Part shown: piece by piece, positions 7,511 to 10,463 of the stretch
Layout: each line of letters starts with the position of its first letter
How positions within the stretch are numbered: position 1 is the stretch's first letter
From: a bacterium
GTDB lineage: Bacteria > Patescibacteria > Gracilibacteria > 1-14-2-50-48-13
Reading direction: 5' to 3'
NCBI GenBank assembly: GCA_030430105.1
Contig: JAUIFW010000028.1
Span: 1 to 10,463 of the forward strand
DNA: 10,463 nt
The notes under the pieces: model-generated
Databases searched by the model: none
What the model saw: the letters and a program-made list of their open reading frames with translations, nothing else
What the model was told of the DNA's origin: nothing
Made by a program: the position numbers and the translations under genes

Positions 7511-8146
7511 CTACTGAGATTCCTGAATGCGAAGTGTCTCCAGGATAGCTGCGTATTCCTTCTCATACTCACCATCTACGAAAGCACCATTGCTAAAGAG
7601 ATATACGCCATCATCAAGAGCGATAATGGTACTGATGCTTTCCCATCCGTTTTCCTTGGAAGTCACGGTAAGTTCCAGAGCTTCCATATCATCGATCATA
7701 ACAGTTTTGCGAGACTCTTCTCGATCCTCAAATTGATCTCCTTGCATCGCGATCACCTCGTCCATGCTGATGTCCGGGTAGCGAACCAAGCCAAAGGCAT
7801 GGTCGTTGTACATACTCTCATCTTTCATTCCGATAGAGTTTTCTGTGGTCATCTCAGCAACCCACCCCTCAGGGAGTCTGAAGCTAAGAGAAAAGAACTC
7901 CTCCTGTGTGGGCCGCCAAGTGGTGTCGTCTGAAATAGCAGGAGCACGAAGTACTGCAGACTCTTCGAGCGCCTGCATTTCGTCGGTATTGTGCTTGTCT
8001 GAAAGTTTACCCTTAAGATCCTGGATCTCTTCGTGTTGCTCTTTGATCATATATCCAGCAGAAACGAGCGCAGCTGTAATCAAAATGGTGAGTATATAGC
8101 TCCAGGCGCGGCCTGAGCTCGCTTCTTTTTTCGTAGATCGAGGCAT
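7511..8146 (-). CDS. Single-pass membrane protein with PsbP-like extracytoplasmic domain
   Basis: The 211-residue protein begins with a basic cytoplasmic tail ('MPRSTKKEASSGR') and one membrane helix (about 15-34, W-S-Y-I-L-T-I-L-I-T-A-A-L-V-S-A-G-Y-M-I). A short charged helix that could form a coiled coil (35-63) follows, then an acidic outer domain. Residues about 84-207 match the shape of PsbP-related domains: 'FSLSFRLPEGW' at the start, a central basic/acidic strand pair, 'WESISTIIALDDGVYLF', and the closing helix 'YEKEYAAILETLRI'. In bacteria these are membrane-anchored or lipoprotein domains with no settled role. The assignment is by pattern only. ATG 8146 is the natural start, just before the basic tail; no Shine-Dalgarno precedes it. 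A -10-like TATAGT (8175 to 8170, minus strand) lies upstream, but with no good -35. Confidence 0.8.
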   Translation of the reverse strand: MPRSTKKEASSGRAWSYILTILITAALVSAGYMIKEQHEEIQDLKGKLSDKHNTDEMQALEESAVLRAPAISDDTTWRPTQEEFFSLSFRLPEGWVAEMTTENSIGMKDESMYNDHAFGLVRYPDISMDEVIAMQGDQFEDREESRKTVMIDDMEALELTVTSKENGWESISTIIALDDGVYLFSNGAFVDGEYEKEYAAILETLRIQESQ

Positions 8147-8370
8147 GGGGATGCATTAGAATATTCACCACTATACTGCCATACATAGGGGTGCTGGTAC
8201 AGGAACAGCCCTTGCGTAAGGGGTAGGTGCATCGATCAGTAATACATCATGCATTTCATCTCAGTAAAAGCTGCGCTAGGATATAAAAGTAACGGCCGAG
8301 AAGAGTAGTAAAATATTGACTAAAAACAAAAAAGTTGTAGATTGTGTTTAGTATTTTATTATGTGTGTCC
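8147..8370. other. Divergent intergenic region
   Basis: This 224-nt gap separates two divergent genes and holds no convincing small ORF. A weak 5-bp hairpin with a GCGT loop lies at 8209-8222; it has no T-tract, so it is not a terminator. The right end becomes very A/T-rich and contains the promoter for the coiled-coil gene. Confidence 0.6.
8316..8343 (+). promoter_or_regulatory. Candidate sigma-70-type promoter for the coiled-coil gene
   Basis: TTGACT (8316-8321, 5 of 6 to the -35 consensus) is followed after 16 nt by TAGATT (8338-8343, 4 of 6 to the -10). The spacer is A-rich. Transcription would start near 8350, leaving a leader of only about 20 nt with no Shine-Dalgarno before ATG 8371. 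Confidence 0.5.
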
Positions 8371-10463
8371 ATGTCCCCTCAAGATTTTGATGGTAATGCA
8401 AACGAAAAGGAGCTGAAAACCACGCAGCCAGATATGATGCGTAAAACCTTTCAGGCCGGTGATGCTAGCCATAGCCAGGCAATTCAAAATATCCTCGCAA
8501 GAGTGCAAGGAGGGAATAATGCATACCTCAAACGTACCATTCAGATGCCAACGGATGAGTTGCAGAACACGCAGCATGTTGCACCTCAGCCCAAGGGGCC
8601 TTATCAGAGTGCAGAGGAACTCAAGGTTACGAAGAGTGTCCTACCAGATGAACAGCTTCCAATGCAGAGGGAACAAGACAGGTTGCAGCAGCAAATTACC
8701 AAGTCTGTTGAGAGAGCTTGTGCGATGTTTTCGGATATGGAACGCGCAAGAACCTTGGTGTTTAATACATTTCGGGGAAGAGGATCAGATGGAGAGCTCA
8801 GAGAGCGTATTGATAATGCCATTGCAATCAATCAGCAAAGAACAAGGAACTTCCTTGAGCAAAAAGAGGAAGAAAGGAGACAAAGAGATCTTGCTGCACA
8901 GCAAACCGTAGAGTTGAACCTTCATGAACTTGAGGAAAAAATGCTTGGGGGTTCTGAACTTTTTGTGCAGCAGCAGCCATATCAAGTAGAGGCTGAAAAG
9001 ACTGCCGAGGAAGCACTTCAGGAAGCACAGAGAAAAAGTAAGCAGGTGGATGATGCAAAAAGAAGAGCACAGCAACTTCTCGATGAGCAGGGTGCAGAGG
9101 AGAAAGAAGAAAAGAGACGAAGTGCTATCGAAGAAGCGAGGGCGACGCGAGAAGCAAAGGAAAAGCTACGAAAAGATAAGGAGTTAGCTGCCCTTGAGCA
9201 GGCGCAACAATCGCTCTTTATGATAGATGGTAGCTCTATAGGTTCTCCCATGGACCTGGAAACCACTGCCGTTATCCCTCCAAAGGGCGTTCCTAAAGTA
9301 CGCACTCCCTTCAAGACAGACGGTCTAAGTCAAGAGGAGGCAACGAGAAGACTTAGAGAGCACAGCATGGCTGAGCGACAGAGGCGAAAGGAGCGGCTCG
9401 ATGAGCAAAAAAAGGCAAGTAAGAAGATGATTTTTGAAGACAAGCACTTTGGGCTGGGGTATTTGGATAGTACGGAAGTGGACGAGGGAGATCAGGGGAA
9501 GGTGTATAAAAAGTCTCGAAAAGAAAGAAATCAGAAGGTATCACCGGTGGCACCTGAGGTGGCTCGATTACTCGTGCCAGGGAAGTTTTTTGAGCTCAGT
9601 TCCGTTCGGACTGTGCGGTCTGGAGATGGTATTGTCTATCAACCAAATCCAGGAAAAGTTTTAGGACTCCTATCCACACCAGGCATTGGTGCTGATGTTA
9701 TCGTCCTTGGAAACGAAAATGAGCCTGCTTTCCGTATCAAGGAGGCAAAAGTGATCACTACCTTGAGTACAAAGGGTTCTATGGAGCCACACGTACTCCT
9801 CAAAGGAGAAGAGGGCATGCTCTATCTTATGCGGCCTGTCAATCTTCCAAAGTTTGGGGATAAAGTATCTACACGTATCCCAGAGCATTTATATGAGGGA
9901 GTCGTTCCTCCCTTTGTGAAACGCAACATCGACCATCATGTGGTGGTAGAAGGAGTTATCCCGAGAGATATTGTAGCTGGAAAAGGGATTGTCCTAGAAA
10001 AGGAACAGCTTGATGGAAGCGTGTCCGCAGAGAGCACGCTGGTGCCTACGCTATCGGGACAGCTCTATAGTATTGAGGAGACAAGAGCTCTTGGAAAAGT
10101 AAAAGGGACCGCATTCTGGAAGCTCATGCTCAAGCACGAGTCGAAGGGAAATGAAACAAACCCGTATAAGTACGTTCGTATGAGACGGGTAGAAAAGGAT
10201 GTTGCTGGCCTAGGTCAGTTCATGTCCAATACGCTGGCAACCATGGGACCTATACCAAATCATATACACGGAGTACTGGAGGATCTAGAACGCTTGCTCT
10301 CACGGAAGGTGGTCATGCAATACCGCCTGCGAGATGGAAGCAGTAGTAGTGTACATCTTTATATGTCGAGTGTTATTCGTGAAGCGGGTTATAAGGGGGA
10401 AGGGGAAGCGCCTTACTATGTCTTGGCTGCATATGCGCACAAGAAAAATGGAGTGCTCACTCC
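8371..10463 (+). CDS. Large coiled-coil protein of unknown function (3' end outside window)
   Basis: The frame runs 697 codons from ATG 8371 to the window edge without a stop; I read every codon. No signal peptide or membrane helix is visible, so it is probably cytoplasmic. Residues 1-110 are polar and rich in Gln, likely disordered. Residues about 150-290 are dense in Glu, Lys, Arg, Gln and Ala with heptad-like spacing ('FLEQKEEERRQRDLAAQQ', 'AIEEARATREAKEKLRKDKE'), a long coiled coil. A second, shorter charged helix lies at about 320-356. From about 395 the character changes to compact, Val/Gly/Pro-rich, probably beta-containing segments ('LLVPGKFFELSSV', 'VVVEGVIPRDIVAGKGIVLE', 'FWKLMLKHESKG', 'YKYVRMRRVEKD'). 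I do not recognise these. The start is supported by the promoter upstream; ATG 8361 runs into TGA after nine codons. The gene is divergent from the PsbP-like gene. It is real by length; its function is unknown. Confidence 0.85.
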   Translation, partial: MSPQDFDGNANEKELKTTQPDMMRKTFQAGDASHSQAIQNILARVQGGNNAYLKRTIQMPTDELQNTQHVAPQPKGPYQSAEELKVTKSVLPDEQLPMQREQDRLQQQITKSVERACAMFSDMERARTLVFNTFRGRGSDGELRERIDNAIAINQQRTRNFLEQKEEERRQRDLAAQQTVELNLHELEEKMLGGSELFVQQQPYQVEAEKTAEEALQEAQRKSKQVDDAKRRAQQLLDEQGAEEKEEKRRSAIEEARATREAKEKLRKDKELAALEQAQQSLFMIDGSSIGSPMDLETTAVIPPKGVPKVRTPFKTDGLSQEEATRRLREHSMAERQRRKERLDEQKKASKKMIFEDKHFGLGYLDSTEVDEGDQGKVYKKSRKERNQKVSPVAPEVARLLVPGKFFELSSVRTVRSGDGIVYQPNPGKVLGLLSTPGIGADVIVLGNENEPAFRIKEAKVITTLSTKGSMEPHVLLKGEEGMLYLMRPVNLPKFGDKVSTRIPEHLYEGVVPPFVKRNIDHHVVVEGVIPRDIVAGKGIVLEKEQLDGSVSAESTLVPTLSGQLYSIEETRALGKVKGTAFWKLMLKHESKGNETNPYKYVRMRRVEKDVAGLGQFMSNTLATMGPIPNHIHGVLEDLERLLSRKVVMQYRLRDGSSSSVHLYMSSVIREAGYKGEGEAPYYVLAAYAHKKNGVLT

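Noticed and set aside
7806..8099. 97-codon plus-strand ORF
   Set aside because: It is antisense to the PsbP-like gene, which has a membrane helix, domain pattern and terminator; the plus ORF has none.
8459..8911. 150-codon plus-strand ORF
   Set aside because: It overlaps the 697-codon coiled-coil gene in another frame and has a low-complexity, frame-shadow composition.
9018..9314. Ser/Leu-rich minus-strand ORF
   Set aside because: It is the antisense of the Glu/Lys/Arg-rich coiled coil, which creates Ser/Leu/Phe codons on the other strand.
1..10463. UGA recoded as glycine
   Set aside because: More than 3,000 codons in the long frames contain no in-frame TGA; a recoded genome would show many.

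Overview
This window looks like bacterial chromosome from a member of the Candidate Phyla Radiation (Patescibacteria), possibly a Peregrinibacteria-like lineage. That is an inference from three things: a large secreted protein combining LamG, fibronectin-III and S-layer-homology (SLH) modules; a valyl-tRNA synthetase of the archaeal/rickettsial form; and several genes with no Shine-Dalgarno sequence. The genetic code looks standard: none of the long frames contains an internal TGA. All four stop codons visible here are TAG. No mobile element, CRISPR array, rRNA or tRNA was seen.

Layout. (1) Positions 1-4529 (+) are the 3' part of a very large surface protein whose start lies upstream of the window. 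It has three lectin-like beta modules, a LamG jelly-roll, about seven fibronectin-III-like modules, a glycine/acidic linker and three C-terminal SLH repeats. A 10-bp hairpin terminator (4553-4581) ends it. (2) 4593-6938 (+) is valS, which starts only 12 nt after that terminator and ends in its own terminator (6964-7003). (3) 7058-7441 (+) is a small, unrecognised exported protein with the only strong Shine-Dalgarno in the window. (4) 7511-8146 (-) is a single-pass membrane protein with a PsbP-like outer domain. It converges on the previous gene, and the two share a bidirectional terminator (7464-7493). (5) A 224-nt divergent intergenic region (8147-8370) carries a good sigma-70-like promoter for (6). 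Gene (6), 8371 to the window end (+), is a large unrecognised coiled-coil protein that is open at the right edge, with 697 codons visible and no stop.

How the genes fit together. Strong terminators separate the transcription units, so this is not one operon. The SLH protein, the small exported protein and the membrane-anchored PsbP-like protein all point to the cell envelope, while valS is housekeeping. No known defence or biosynthetic system was recognised. The least explained parts are the coiled-coil gene at the right edge and the small exported protein.
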